64,000 bases of DNA from Silurus meridionalis (GCF_014805685.1 NC_060901.1:25972405-26036404); one strand, 5' to 3'; shown: positions 44,250-58,329, counted from the stretch's first letter. Notes: generated from the letters alone by a model not told the origin. Program-made: numbers and translations.

Positions 44250-46419
44250 TAAAAAGAAATAATTCTCCCTGTTTGTGTTTGGATTATATGCATTTAAAAA
44301 GGTTAAAAAATAAATATATATAATTAATGTATTTTAATTTTAATATATATTTTAGAAAGTTTTTTTTTTTTTGTCAGGTATCTGGTTTTGAGTTAGAAAA
44401 AAATATTTAAAAATAAAACTGTCAAGAGAAATTAAAAAGAAAGGAAAAGAAGATATTTTTTTTCAAATAATTCAGATTTATAAAAAAAAAATAGAATCTT
44501 TTTTCCCCCCGAATGAAGACATTTTTGTCAGATTTTTTTCCTTTTTTCTTTTTTTGTTACACAATTGAGATTTGGTATGAGGCATTTTGTCAGTTTCAGC
44601 TGTTATTTTGGTTCAGGTTTTATCCTCGAGCCCCAGGTCACGAAGGCGAATAGTACGATCCTGAATGATGAAAAAAAAAAATTTAAATATCGAACCGCCC
44701 AAAACGGTGAAAAACAGAAAATCAATATTGTGTATGTTTAATATCATGACTATCAATATATCAATATCAGCACACGACTGACGAAGCGTCCTAAAAAACG
44801 ATTTCGTTATCACCCACATATCCTGTTTTAGTGTCTCATTGTACACGTATCATGTATTAATCACGTCCCTCTGTACGGTAACGTGACGTAGCACTTGGGT
44901 CAGTCGGAGCGGATCACGCCGTGCCTTTTCCCCGCCTGCTCTCAATCCCGGTTTTTGTCTTCTGTGCTCTGTCACGAATTGCAACTCGTCACGTATTTCC
45001 TCACGTCTGAGATTCACAATTGTATTAAACTATTGACATACCCTGAATATGACATTCAAACCCCCCATATACCTGGCTGTGCGTATTCAAGTTGTGTTTC
45101 CATGTACAATATTTTAGTCACGTGAACACGTAATACGATAGTCACGTTCTCCGCGGTAAAGCTTATACACGTCGCATCTTACAGCAAAACCTCACGAATG
45201 GATGATCTTATGCTTTTTTAATTTTTTTTTTTATATATTATTATTATTATTAAAGATATTTATACCACACTCTGGTTGTATTTTTCATTCCGATTGGTCA
45301 ACAGGTGTGTGTGTGTGTGTGTGTGCATTTTTATTATTATTAAACTTGAAATCATAAACAACACCAAAGGTATAAAAAGAAACTAGAGTTAGCGCAGTGT
45401 CACTGTGACTACTCACTCCAAACTGGAAATACGGTTTGTTTTGTTCTGTGCACAAAAACGCTAAAGAATCCATAGCGCTAGCGGCGCTAACCAGGAAGTG
45501 GCTTGGGACTAACTAGCGGTTGATGAAAATGGCTTCATATTTCGTATCTAAACGCTTTAATGTTTTGTAAGATGTTCTACGTGATGACATCATAAAAACG
45601 CGGCCTCTGATTGGTGCCTACTCAGTTTTTTGCTCAGACTTGTTGAGATCAGAACAGAAAAGTGATCCATAGGCGTCCGATGATCGACAAATAAATATTT
45701 GATTGCCGAAAAACTTACCAAAATTGAAGTAGCTATAGGTAATATAATAACATAAGTAATATATTAATTATATTTACGATAAACATTAGTTAGAAACGAG
45801 TTGCTATGAATGCAGCTACCATCAGTCGTCTTCTTATGAATGACTTGTTTGTTACTGATGTAAAGTAGCCCTTTGTTACCAAACACTAATGAACTAAACT
45901 AGGATACAATTACTTTCACAAACTTAAACATTCAACTGTTGGTTACTTCATTTGAGAGATCACGTGGATAGTTACGTGAACATTTGATCTGTTAGCTGGT
46001 TGCGTGACTCGAAAGCTGTTGCTATCAAACATTGTTTACTAATGCAATAGTTTATTTTGATACTTATGTAGCTTCTGTATTTAGTATTTTATTTTTGATA
46101 CACTTAAAGTATTTGGGAGAACATGGGAAAAGGGAGGTTTCGCAGATGTATGATTTGAATCGTTTAATCGTTAAATGTAGCTATAAATAGATAAAAAGTA
46201 CGACGTTCACGCGTATTTTTAATACAGTAAAATTGTTGCTGTGGTGTAACAGTGACACATAACCACACCAGGGCTGGGCTAAAATATACTAAACTCGTTT
46301 AGAAAGAGGCGTGTCCTATCAGAACGCTCCGAGACGATGCTTTGGCGGTTACGTATTTTACACAGGTTGACCCGAGTGATTCAGTTCGTGAGCATGACCG
46401 AAAGAGAACCAAGTCAAAC

Positions 46420-46700
46420 CTGTTCCAGCATGATGCAACTGTGTACAAAGCCAGCGCTATGAAGATCTGCTTTCCATGATGTTGAAGATCACCTATTATA
46501 GTGTTCCTGAATAACCACAAAGTATCCACTAAAATCGAGGGGAACATCTTTACAAAATCGTCATGAAATCTCCAAGAAATCGGCATAAAATTACCACAAA
46601 CTCTTGAAAAACATCTTTCCAGAAAAAGTGGAGCCAAATAAAATAGCAAATAAAGACTCTATGTTGAAGGGGATGTTCAAAGAAAAAAAAACAATCTTAC
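46420..46700 (+). mobile_element. Tc1/mariner-derived relic
   Basis: Sense copy with CCTGTTCCAGCATGATGCAA, AAAGCCAGCGCTATGAAGAT and AACATCTTTCCAGAAAAAGT. The coding frame is broken. Confidence 0.55.
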
Positions 46701-46801
46701 AGTCAGATGTTCACATATATTTGGCTTTTAATTGTAATAAAACAAGCAGTGTTAGAATGAAGAAATATGGAAATACTAAAGAAACAATCCAACACGCCAT
46801 T

Positions 46802-46807
46802 TTTATT
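46802..46807 (-). terminator. Possible ARV1 polyadenylation signal
   Basis: TTTATT on the plus strand reads AATAAA in the ARV1 direction, about 255 bp after the stop codon. A Tc1 relic begins just beyond it. Confidence 0.4.
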
Positions 46808-47062
46808 TAATATACAGAAATGACACCGGTACAACAAGTGTGTGTGTGTGTGTGTGGTGGGCTAATTAGTTCCTGATCCCTCAGGAACTTCCTTCCTCAC
46901 CATGTGTAAAAGGGAAAAAAGAAAAATAGGGCGTCTTCACAAACATCACTGAGATGTCTGTCTAATGTCCCACGTTTTTTTACGAGGAGGAAAGGCACCG
47001 CCTCGACATGATGAAAAGCTCGGAAAAAAAAGGTGCGAATGAGATCTCTGATTTCCTCGTGG

Positions 47063-49013
47063 TTACATGTGGAGCTCCGGCAGGAGTGTGTGAAAACTCA
47101 TCTGGAGTTTGTGTAATCCCTGAGACACGGCTGTCTCCGAGAGCAGGCCGACACACACGGCGAAGACGGAGAGACGCCGGCGGCAGTTGAGGATCACTGA
47201 AACACAGACGAAATTAATGATTGATTAAATGAATAGCGCACTTTTATGCATGTCGTATGTCTGAGGTAAAAAATGTTTCTGAAGTATGTTTTCAAAGCAC
47301 ATAAAATACAAAGTCTGGCATTTTTTTATTGACCATCCTGTTCCCCACTGAGTTCCCATTAACTCTTATGATAACCCACTTTTCTGGGAAGATGTTCCAC
47401 TGATTGTGTGGAAATGTTTGTGGAGATTCTGTGTAGAATTGTGTGGAGATTCTGTGTAGAATTGTGTGGAGATTCTGTGGAAATGTTTGTGAAGATTCTG
47501 TGTAGAATTGTGTGGAGATTCTGTGTAGAATTGTGTGGAGATTCTGTGTAGAATTGTGTGGAGATTCTGTGGAAATGTTTGTAAAGATTTTGTGTAGAAT
47601 TGTTTGGAGATTCTGTGTAAAATTGTGTGGAGATTCTGTGTAAAATTGTGTGGAGATTCTGTGTAGAATTGTGTGGAGATTCTGTGTAGAATTGTGTGGA
47701 GATTCTGTGGAAATGTTTGTGTGGAGATTCTGTGGAAATGTTTGTGAAGATTCTGTGTAGAATTGTGTGGAGATTCTGTGTAGAATTGTGTGGAGATTCT
47801 GTGTAGAATTGTGTAAATTCTGTGTAGAATGTGTGGAGATTCTGTGGAAATGTTTGTAAAGATTTTGTGTAGAATTGTGTGGAGATTCTGTGTAAAATTG
47901 TGTGGAGATTCTGTGGAAATGTTTGTGCAAATTCTGTGTAGAATTGTGTGGAGATTCTGTGTAGAATTGTGTGGAGATTCTGTGTAGAATTGTGTGGAGA
48001 TTCTGTGTAGAATTGTGTGGAAATTCTGTGTAGAATTGTGTGGAGATTCTGTAGAATTGTGTGGAATTCTGTGTAGAATGTGTGGAGATTCTGTGGAAAT
48101 GTTTATTACAAATTCTGTGTAGAATTGTGGAGATTCTGTGTAGAATTGTGGAGATTCTGTGTAGAATTGTGTGGAGATTCTGTGTAGAATTGTGTGGAGA
48201 TTCTGTGTAGAATTGTGTGGAGATTCTGTGTAGAATTGTGTGGAGATTCTGTGGAAATGTTTGTGCAGATTCTGTGTAGAATTGTGTGGAGATTCTTGTG
48301 GAGATTCTGTGTAGAATTGTGTGGAGATTCTTCTGGAGATTCTGTGGAAATGTTTGTGGAGATTCCGTGTAGAGTTGTGTGGAGAATTTGTGCTCATTTA
48401 GACACAAGGGTGTTAGTAATGTCAGGTACTGATGTAGGTGAGATGACAAGGTCTCAGGGTGGTGTTCCAATTCACCTCAAAGGTATTCAACAGGGTTGGA
48501 GCTCTATAGCAATAAGATCTTTCACATCTTCCAACCAATGGAAAGCAGATGTTCATGGAGTTGGCTTTGTGCACAGGGGCTTTGTCATGCTAGGACTGTA
48601 ACATTTGGATCTCCTAGATCAAGTGAAGCTAAAATTTCATCCTAATGTATCCAAAGATCCTTTCTACCTTTAACTCTAGCTCAGAGTTTCTGAACTCCAC
48701 CTGCAACATCTTGTCCTCTTGCAAAATGTCCAGGTTTGCTTTATTTTGATCAAAATAAACAATGGAAAATACACTTTCTACCCAAAGGTTTGTGGACACC
48801 TAAGCCTTGGTGTGTGCTTTTTTAACATACCGTTTGCTGTTGTAATGAGCTCCAATCTTCTAGGAAGGTGTTCCACTAATTTCTGTGGAGATTTTGTGAA
48901 AGAAGTTTTTGACAAAACGATGCTAAATTTTCCAATAACGCAGCTCAGCCACTGCAGCGCCTTCTTTACTATAGAGTGTGACTGTAGAGAGTTGATTGGG
49001 TGTTGGTTGTAGG

Positions 49014-49056
<43 letters not shown>

Positions 49057-49284
49057 CCTCTAACGGCCTGTGCATTAGATGTGAGCACGAACACTCGGAT
49101 GAGGGTGAAGCAGAGCGGAGAGTAATCGTGTTCCCAGATCACGGCAGGAATCAGAAGCACTTTGCCGTAGCAGGACAGCAGCAGAGCCTTCAGCACGTCA
49201 GACGTGTTCACAGAGACGCCGTGGAGCTTCTGGAAGAACCACAGCGCTGATAAAACCCCTGCGCAATACACTCCTAGCTCTGAC

Positions 49285-49325
<41 letters not shown>

Positions 49326-51035
49326 TCATCGTCTTGCTTGACGTACATTGTGTATGCAGCGTGTATGCTACGCACCGAGAGCCGCCAGAGCGAACATCCC
49401 GTAAAAATCCCATTCCTTTGTGTATCTAATGATGTCCGCGGGATCGCCGGTGACCTCCGAACTCTGGAGTCGCGACCACCTCAGGTACGCCTCGCACATC
49501 AGGCAGAAGATACACAGCTTCCAGTGGATCTGAAGAGGAAACACATGACCCCGATGGCATCACAGAGTAACGGTATCCTACAAGGTTATAGCTCTGGAGA
49601 CGATCTGAGAACGAGTGTGTTGGTGGGATTTTTGGTATCGCTCACATTGATCTGGGTGTTGAACAGGATGTGTCGGAATGCCTGGATTTTACACAAGATG
49701 GCGTCGATGAGAATAATGACCGGATCGTATTCGATGTACATGTCCACCGGCTTTGCACAAGATTTCTGGGGGGGGAAAAAAAGAAAGAAAGAGAGACCGG
49801 GTTTTCCAGTCAAATTAGAGTATTGGGTCTTCCCTAATTACACACATTTCCAACAACCAATCACTGATCACCACAGTTCCCAAGGACCAACCACTAATCA
49901 CCCTAATTCCCAACAACCAACCACTGAATGCCATTATTCCCTCAACTAATCACTGCTCATCATTATCCCAACAATTACTGATCCCAAATGTACCCAAGGA
50001 CCAAATACTGCTCAGTATTTTCCCCAACAACCAAACACTAGTAATGGTGTTAAGAGATTGGTTGTTGATAATAATAGAGGTCGGTATCAGCCCAACAACC
50101 AATCACTGATCCATAATGTACCAAAACACAAAATATTAAATCACTATTACTTCCAAGAACCAACCACTATTGATCCCAACAACCAATTGCTAAACACCAT
50201 AGTTCCAAATGACCAATCAATGCTCACTATTATTCCCAACATTTAATCACTGATCCCAAATGTATATCCAAGGGCCAATCACTGATCACCAATATTCCAA
50301 AAGACCAATCACTAATCACCATTGTTCCAAACAACCTATCACAGAACACTAATGTATCCAAAGATCAATGACTAATCACCATTAATTCCATGAAACAATC
50401 ACCACTGATCACAACATCCAATAACTAATGGCTACTGTTACCAGTCATTAATCTCCATTATTCCGAACAACCAATCACTGATCACCACTATTTCCAAAAA
50501 TCAGTCACTAATTTCCAGTTTAGCTAAGAACCAATTCCTAAGCACCACTGCTTGTTCCTAAAAAAAAAACAATCACCATTATTCTCAATCACTAGTCACC
50601 ATTATTTCAAAAGACCAATCACCACTGATTACATCAACCAATCCCAAATCACCAAAGGTTACAACAACCAATCACTGATCACCATTATTCCAAAGCACCA
50701 ATCTCCACTGATCCCAACAACCAATTGCTAAGCAGTATAGTTCCCATCAAACAAGCACTGATTACTATTATCCCAAAGGACCAATCACGGGCCCCCCCCG
50801 TTACACTCATCTTCTCTTCCTTATTCGTGTCCCGACATGCAAATGATCATGACGGTCTGGTGATGCCACGTGACTTCCGGCGGCTGACCCGCTCTCTGTA
50901 CAGTCCAGTGTGAAATCATGGCGCGTGTTAATCGCAACTCACGCATATCGTGATCTTGACGATGCCGTTGCTGTAATCGCGGTGCAACTCCGCAGCCTCC
51001 TCGTTACATTCGATGCATCTAAAACGCGCCGTCAT
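47063..51035 (-). CDS. ARV1: ARV1 ER lipid-homeostasis protein
   Basis: This is an ER membrane protein needed for sterol distribution and GPI-anchor synthesis. Coding exons in transcript order: 51035-50943, 49765-49646, 49529-49376, 49279-49058, 47196-47063, giving 240 aa. The N-terminal Arv1 homology domain has the zinc-ribbon cysteines C7, C10, C31 and C34 (FRCIECN and TICKSC). [20 protein letters not shown] and [10 protein letters not shown] then follow the human protein nearly residue for residue. Exons 4-5 supply the hydrophobic membrane segments ([31 protein letters not shown]). The last exon diverges from mammals but keeps [18 protein letters not shown] against human LNINRKLSFLAVLSGLL. 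Exon 4 is bracketed by (TG)n and (CA)n tracts. The gene is divergent from TTC13. Confidence 0.95.
47290..48720 (-). repeat. 23-bp minisatellite grown inside a Tc1-like relic
   Basis: From 47400 to 48380 about 40 copies of TGTGTAGAATTGTGTGGAGA plus TTC are arrayed, broken by GGAAATGTTTGTG variants. Flanks are recognisable antisense Tc1-like sequence: TTTTCTGGGAAGATGTTCCA on the left, and GTGCTCATTTAGACACAAGG then GGTGGTGTTCCAATTCACCT on the right. It lies in ARV1 intron 4. Confidence 0.85.
48780..48920 (-). mobile_element. Short Tc1-like relic
   Basis: GTTTGTGGACACCTAAGCCT, then CCAATCTTCTAGGAAGGTGT and GTGGAGATTTTGTG: the terminal part of another antisense copy. Confidence 0.5.
49840..50795 (+). 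repeat. ~30-bp degenerate repeats in ARV1 intron 1
   Basis: Many loose copies of CCAATCACTGATCACCATTA followed by TTCCCAACAA fill most of the intron between the exons at 50943 and 49765. Confidence 0.8.
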
Positions 51036-51212
51036 GTTTTCACGGCGCACGCCGTCTGACGAGCACCGACTTCCGGGGTTGTTCGCCGTCCAGTGTCTTT
51101 GGCATGCTGGGAAATTGAGTTCCTCTTAGGTAAGGATGCAACCTCTGAGGGCGGAGCGCGGAACTCCATTACCCACGATGCCCCGCGCTATCACCTGCGC
51201 AACGTCCAGAAC
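51036..51212. promoter_or_regulatory. Divergent ARV1 / TTC13 promoter
   Basis: Only 177 bp separate the two start codons. An ETS-type site in reverse (ACTTCCGG, about 51069-51076) lies on the ARV1 side. Two ZNF143/THAP11-like motifs in opposite orientation follow: GGCATGCTGGGAAATTGAGT at 51101-51120 and AACTCCATTACCCACGATGC at about 51162-51181. This motif class is known from divergent housekeeping promoters. Which transcript each site serves is inference. Confidence 0.6.
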
Positions 51213-51757
51213 ATGGCACCTGCTGACAGGGCTGCAGCTGCTGTTGCGGCAGCGCTCTGTTTGCTGTGTCTGCTTCACGGCGCCGCCTCCGCCGAGCACC
51301 TCGCCTTCTTCGACGGCGAGCCGACCGAGCGCGGCTGCAACCAGAAGTCCGACTGGGAGGAGTTTCCCCCAGACTGCGGTGAGTCCACGTCGCTAAACGT
51401 CGCCTGTGTTCCGGAGAGGGAGGAGTTAGCTAGCCTCCGTTTCCCACCTGTATTCGCACAAACCACGCCCACTGCTCGACTACTATTAAATATTTATGAA
51501 CGTATATGTATTTTTTTTCTTCTTTCCTTCCTTTCTTTCTTTCTTTATTCACCGAACGTATTTTATTCACCTGTTTCGAAAAATAATGATTGTCTTGGAA
51601 TACGGGTGGGGAAAACCTTGTCTTGTGTTTACATTCTCACTTCCGGGTTCGTGGGATCGTCAAAGGTCACGTGATTCATTCATTCATTCATCCATCCATT
51701 CATTCATTACATTATTTATTTATTATGGATGGTTCTGATCCGGGTGAATCTCTCTCA

Positions 51758-51805
<48 letters not shown>

Positions 51806-52608
51806 ATGTTTTAGTGTCGCCATAGCAACCAGGTGAGCAGAGGGGACGTAGTAGAAGACGGAGACGTCGGAACAAACCCTGGACACGTGTGTCCCAGGTT
51901 GAGACTTGTTTGGCCTGTCCCAAATCAAAAGAGACGGAAAAGATTAAAGCGCTGCCGCATCACGATTTCTTCTCTGAGGCATTCTGGGTAATGTTTGGTG
52001 CTGAAATATTCATTTGTGCGATCGTCTTTTTCCTTCCCAGATCCTAATGTTTTTCAGCTGGAGGATCCGGAATGTGAGGACGGCAGTTCGGCCTGCGAGT
52101 CGGTCTTCTCTCTGAACGCAGAGAAGATCCTGGTGAGTGCCGGCGTGTGACTCCGCCCACTTCGACAAAAAAACAAACAAACATAAATATGTGGAATATG
52201 GTCTATTGTTTAGATTGTCTATAGTAGCTCAATTTACCTTTGGCAAACTTCGGGAATTCTTTCATCATATTCATGAGGTGGTCACATTCGAACGGTCAGC
52301 GCGACTATCATTGGTTTTCCAACATCACAAGGACCCCCGAACTCACCTGTAGGTTCTGTAAAGGAGTGCTGTATTAGATGACCTGGCGGGCTAAATATAG
52401 TGGAAATGGTCTGGGAGAGTGAAGGAAAAGCAGCAAACAAGCACTCAGCACCTCTGGGAACTCCTGAGTGGATCCTTGATTTTTATTATTATAGGGATAT
52501 TATACATTTATTTGTGTTATTTTTTTATATATATATATTTTTATATGAAACTTTTTTGTCATTATTTGTTTTCATGTACAGTATAGGTTGTTTGTTTGTT
52601 TATTATTG

Positions 52609-52653
<45 letters not shown>

Positions 52654-52695
52654 TGAAGTCCCCTGCATTAAGGATGAAGGTTAAATTTAAGTGCG

Positions 52696-52727
<32 letters not shown>

Positions 52728-52849
52728 CACTCAGAGCCAGGCCAGGCTGTTTGTAGAGCAGCGGCGCTTTCCATTTCCCGTCGATGACCCCAACATCAAC
52801 GAGGAGCTTGGTATGCTCTCTCTTTCTCTCTTTCTCTCTTTTCCTATGA

Positions 52850-52886
<37 letters not shown>

Positions 52887-53852
52887 TGCGGTGAGGTATT
52901 GACGTGAGTGTGTGTCGCCGCTCAGCCATAGGCTACGTCCTCATCGGCAACGCTCTCTATGATGAAGCCATCAAACACTTCTCTCTGTTACTGCAGGTCA
53001 GTTCTGCAGCTCCTCAGGTGTAAAATCGCATTTCTGTTTTGTTTTCTATGAAGCGATGATGTAATTAAGAAGGAACTGACGTTTGTTGATGTTCAGGGAG
53101 ATCCAGAGCTGGTCAGCGCCATGTACGGGAAAGGGATCGCCTACGGGAAAAAGAGCTTACAGGTGAGACGCCGTGCCTCAGGTGTGTGTGAAGTGGAAAG
53201 AGGTTCTGGAGATTCTTCAGCTTTGATCTCCTTCTCTTCTTTTCAAACTGTAGGACATAAAAAATGCTGACTTGGCACTTTATGAGCTAAGCAGAGTGAT
53301 CTCACTGGAACCCAACATGCCAGAGGTGTATGAACAGAGAGCAGAGGTGTGTATACACACACACGTGCGAGATGTATTAGACGTTCAAGTTGTGGCCACA
53401 CCTACTTTACTGAGACACACAAAGGCCACACCTACTTTAGTACACATTTTGTGATGCAGTCAACCCCTGATAATTTGCGGCTCAGAAAATTCGCGGGAAT
53501 CCACAGCGGGACCCAATGTTCAGGAACGTTAGGAATAACATTTTAAACTATGTTTAAAATTCGGTCAAATACTGTTACGTTTATAAAGTGACATAATGTC
53601 TAGATAAAATCACTAAGGTACCATATGGGCTGCAGGGGGGCGTCTAAAATTCGAGGACTTCTGGAACTCGTGGGGGTTCCTCGAGTTCCGGGGGGGACAC
53701 TGTAGTGTTATTTAACTGAGTTGTGTGTGTGTAGATTCTCTCTCCTCTTGGGCGGATTAGTGAAGCTCTGAGCGACCTCACTACAGCCATTCAGCTGCAG
53801 CCTTCAGCACGACTTTACCGTCACCGGGGAACCCTGCTCTTTATTTCAGAGG

Positions 53853-53895
<43 letters not shown>

Positions 53896-56800
53896 CCCTC
53901 TACAGCCACAAAAGACTAGACAATTCAACTCCTGTTAGAAATTAGCTTTGCATGGTGATTGTCTGGTGTGTGTTCAGGACTACATCGCTGCTATGGAGGA
54001 CTTCCAGCAGTCTCTGGAGCTGAAGAGAAACCAGCCGATCGCCATGCTTTATAAAGGCCTCACCTTCTTCCACAGGGGCCTGCTTAAGGTAAAATTATTA
54101 CTTGATTTAGGGTTCAGTAACTCTGGGGTCAAGTAACCGTCCCCCCCTGGGTTCAAGTAACCGTTCCCCCCTGGGTTTAAGTAACCAACCCCCCTGGGGT
54201 CAAGTAACTTTCCATGGGGGGGGATCAGGTAACTCTCCTTGGGGTTCTGTAACTTTCTCTTGGGTCAAGGAACTCCCCCTGGGGTTCAAGGAACTCCCCC
54301 TGGGGGTCATGTAACATTTCCTGGGGTCCAGTTACTCCATTGTCTGTCCTCTTAGTTCCCTGGGATCCATTTACTTAACCCCTTTATTTACTTTCCTTGA
54401 GACCCAGTTACTTTCCCAGGGGTTCAGTTACTTTATCTGGGGTCAAATAACTTCCCACCCCTTTTGGGGTCCATTAACGCTCCCTGAAGTCCAGGAACTT
54501 CCAGGAAGTCGCTCTTCTTGGTATCCAGTAATTCTATAAATATTTTACACAGGAGGCGATCGAGACATTTAAAGAAGCGCTGAAGTTGAAGTTGGACTTC
54601 ATCGATGCCCACAAAAGCCTGGCTCAGGCATACAGGTGACATACACACCCTCCTCTCTTCTCACAATCTTACCGTACTGAAGTTTAGACTTAAGTTCCTG
54701 CGGTTACGTCCCTGTATTTAAAGATGTACGTGTGGTTCCCCGGATCACGGTTTGCGTTTTCACACTCGTCCACTTTTGATGTGCGTATGCTTAGGGAGTT
54801 GGGTGATTTCGACAGTGCCATGGAGAGTTTCCAGAAAGCTTTGCTGCTGAACCAGAATCATCTCCAGTCTCTGCAGCTCAGAGGGATGATGCTGTATCAT
54901 CACGGCAGCCTGCAGGACGCCATCGGCAACTTCAAGGCAAGGGCTTAGTAGAAAATTGGGGTCAAAACAACCGCGGTTGTTGCCCGCGGAACGTATTGAA
55001 ATGTTTTTCACGCCTGCTGTTTGTTGTGCAGAGATGCCTGCAGTTGGAGCCGTATAACGAGGTGTGTCAGTACATGAAGGGTCTGAGTCACGTGGCTATG
55101 GGACAGTTCTACGAAGGCATCAAGGCTCAGACGAAAGTAATGCTAAATGATCCCCTGCTGGGCCAAAAAGCAAGCTCTGAATATCTAAAAGTCAAATACC
55201 TCAGAGGTATGAAATTCCTGAAAACTCCTCACGATCCCTCTGTCTGGGGTCCAGTAACTCCCCTCTATGTCCACTAGGTTCCTTCCAGCATTTTCCTACT
55301 TTCCATGGAACCCAGTTACTTTTCTTGGAGTCCAGTTTTTCTCTTTGGGGTCTAGTTACTTCTCTGTAATCCAGTTACTTTCCCTATGGTCGAACGTCTC
55401 CTGGTGTCCAGTAACTCTCATTTGGGTCCACTAACTTTCCTTGAATTTCCATAAATCCCCTGGGGTCAGTAACTGTTTCTGGTATCCAGTTACTCTCCAT
55501 GGGGCATGGTAACACTTTTGGGGTCTGGTGACACTCTTTGGGGGTACCTCCTCTCCCTGTTGTCTACTCTTTCTTGGGCTTATTTACTTTCCCTGTCTCC
55601 TCAGAATCTTTATTTTAGCACCACACTTTTGCTTGTTCTTTGAATTTCTTTGTTGTTCTTCCAGAATACTCTCGTTATTTGCACTCTCACCTGGACATCC
55701 CTGTAGCAGAATACAACGTGGACCAGGATCTTCCAGGGAACTTTAAAAACCACTGGGCTAAAAACCTGCCCTTCCTTATAGAGGACTACGAAGAGCAGCC
55801 TGGACTTCAACCACACATCAAGTCAGTGTATTTTTTCAGAAGCAGAATCACGCCTGTATTTGATCATCGTCGGTCTCTGAGCATTAGTTTTGGCACCCCT
55901 CTGCATGTTTGTTCCGTTTTGTTTTTACCCCAAGGGATGTTCTACCTCAGGATTTTGACAGTTACTCGGCAGAGGTGCAGAAGCTGATCTGTACGGCGGA
56001 TCATCTCGGCACGCTCATGCAGTACAACACGTCAGGGTTCTTGTCCAACCAGCGCATCCACAGAGGTCAGTCAAACCCCTTCTCCCCAGTAATGACTTCT
56101 GCGGAAGAGTAGAATATTGCTATTGAAATTCTGTACACCTGTGTGAAGCCATGGGTCTGGCGGCCATCGAGGTGATGCAGGCGATGCAGCGGACGTGGAG
56201 TAACTCGAAAGTGCGTGTCAACGGCAAAACCAGGCAGCTGCAGTGGAGAGACATGTTCGACATCGCCGTGAAATGGAGGAGGTACCGCTTTTTAAATCGG
56301 ATCGACCGATTTTTCTTGATCTAATTCTTTTCCGGACATGCCGTCTGAGATATAAGTGTGTGTGGGTGTTGTAGGATTGCAGAACCAGATCAGCCCGTTC
56401 TGTGGTTGGATCAGATGCCAGAACGGAGCCTGAGCAGAGGATTTAATAATCACATCAACCTGATCAGGTGCTACAACACATAACCTTCTATCTGACCAGT
56501 CTGAACCAGTTTTTTGTAGTTTACCATTAAGATTTTAAGCTGCTGTCCAGAATGAGCTCTGCTCCAGAAATCCTCTTCAGATCCTAGAGAGAAAAAAAAT
56601 CCTGGTGTGTTTTATAATTAGCTGCTAACAGGAGTTATATCAAAAAACTAAATATATGATTGACTGTGTAACAAGTAGTAGTTCGATTCATGGTTTTAGA
56701 ATCAGACATAGAAGAGCAAGAATGAGAGTATCAGATATCAGACCAGACATACCAGTTATCAGACTAAACATATCGGATTAAATATATCAGATATCAGACT

Positions 56801-58286
56801 GAACATATCAAATATTAGACTAAACATATCAGATATCGGATTAAATATACCAGATATCGGACTAAACATCAGATATCAGACTAAACATATCGGATTAAAT
56901 ATATCAGATATCAGACTGAACATATCAAATATTAGACTAAACATATCAGATATCGGATTAAATATACCAGATATCAGACTAAACATATCGGATTAAATAT
57001 CAGACTGAACATATCCGATATCAGACTAAACATATCAGATATCAGACTAAACAAATCAGATATTGGGTTAAACATATCAGATATTGGACTGAACATATCA
57101 GACCAGACATACTAGGTTTCGGACTAAACATATCCGATATCGGACTAAACATATCAGATTTAGGACTAAATATCAGATATTGGGTTAAACATATCAAATA
57201 TTGCACTAAACATCAGATATCATTAAAATATCGGACTAAACATATGTTTAGTCTGATATCTGATATGTATAATCCGATATCTGATATTAGATGTCGGACT
57301 AAACATAGACTAAATATATCAAATTGAAACATATTGGACTAAACAGATTAAACATCAGATATCAGACTAAAAATGTCGGATATCTGACTAAACATATCAC
57401 ATTAAACATCAGACTAAACACTAAATTAAACATATTGGACTAAACATAACATGAAACATCAGATATTAGAGAAAATATCAGACTGAACATATCAGATGAA
57501 ACATATCAGACTAAACACCTGAAGTCTGAGAAAACATGTTGGATATCAAACATAATAAATTGGATATCAGAGAGAACAAATCAGATACTGGACAAAAACA
57601 AATCGGATGCTGGAGAAAAAATGTCCGATAGCAAAGAACAGACTAAAGTTGTTTATATTGAGGAAAACAAGTCCAGGAAGTCAGATATCAGACTAAACAT
57701 CAGATACTGTCAAGAACGCGCTGGATATTGGCAGAATTTGTCTGATATCTCGGAGGATGTGTCAGATGGTGGAAAACAATGTCGGATCCTATAGCAGCGA
57801 GGGTCCGGAATTGTATTCAAAAGTAACATTTTTACATATACAAAGATTTAAGAATATAAATGTAAAAAAAGTGTGTGTTTGGTGTCCAAGGGGTCAAATC
57901 ATCAACATCAGATACATGGAGTACTTTGGCAGCATCCTCGACTTTATCAAAGACAGAATACTGGTGTATCACGGGTAAGTTGCTGCCGCTGCTGCTGCCA
58001 CTGCCGCTGCACCTCTGCATTTAGCTTTGAGTGCGTTTTAGCTGTTTAACAGCGTCTCTCTTTCGCTCTTTTTCCCCCCAGTGCGTATAACCCACGAGGA
58101 GTGCAGGAAGTGAAACAGGCCCTGGAGAACGTCAGCAAAGTGGAGGACCTGCTGCCTATCATGAAGGTAACACCGTCAAGGCTCCTCCTCAAAAGTGGAT
58201 AAATAAATGATACAATATTACACATATTATATTGTTTGTCTGCGTGAATACTGGATTGTGATTGGCTGGAAGGAAGGTCAGTTTTG

Positions 58287-58329
<43 letters not shown>

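Larger units (their letters stand above)
42970..46800. other. FAM89A 3' region and ARV1 downstream interval
   Basis: The first part is probable FAM89A 3' UTR, with long T runs (43011-43034, 43870-43930) and (TTA)n at 44216-44250. From 44600 to 46400 the sequence is AT-rich and unremarkable, with a short (TG)n at 45306-45324. A Tc1-like relic in the sense direction lies at 46420-46700. No further gene is supported. Confidence 0.55.

Noticed and set aside
47292..48470. 392-codon minus-strand frame of NST/HRI-type repeats
   Set aside because: It is a 23-bp tandem array within a Tc1-like relic in ARV1 intron 4, not a protein gene.
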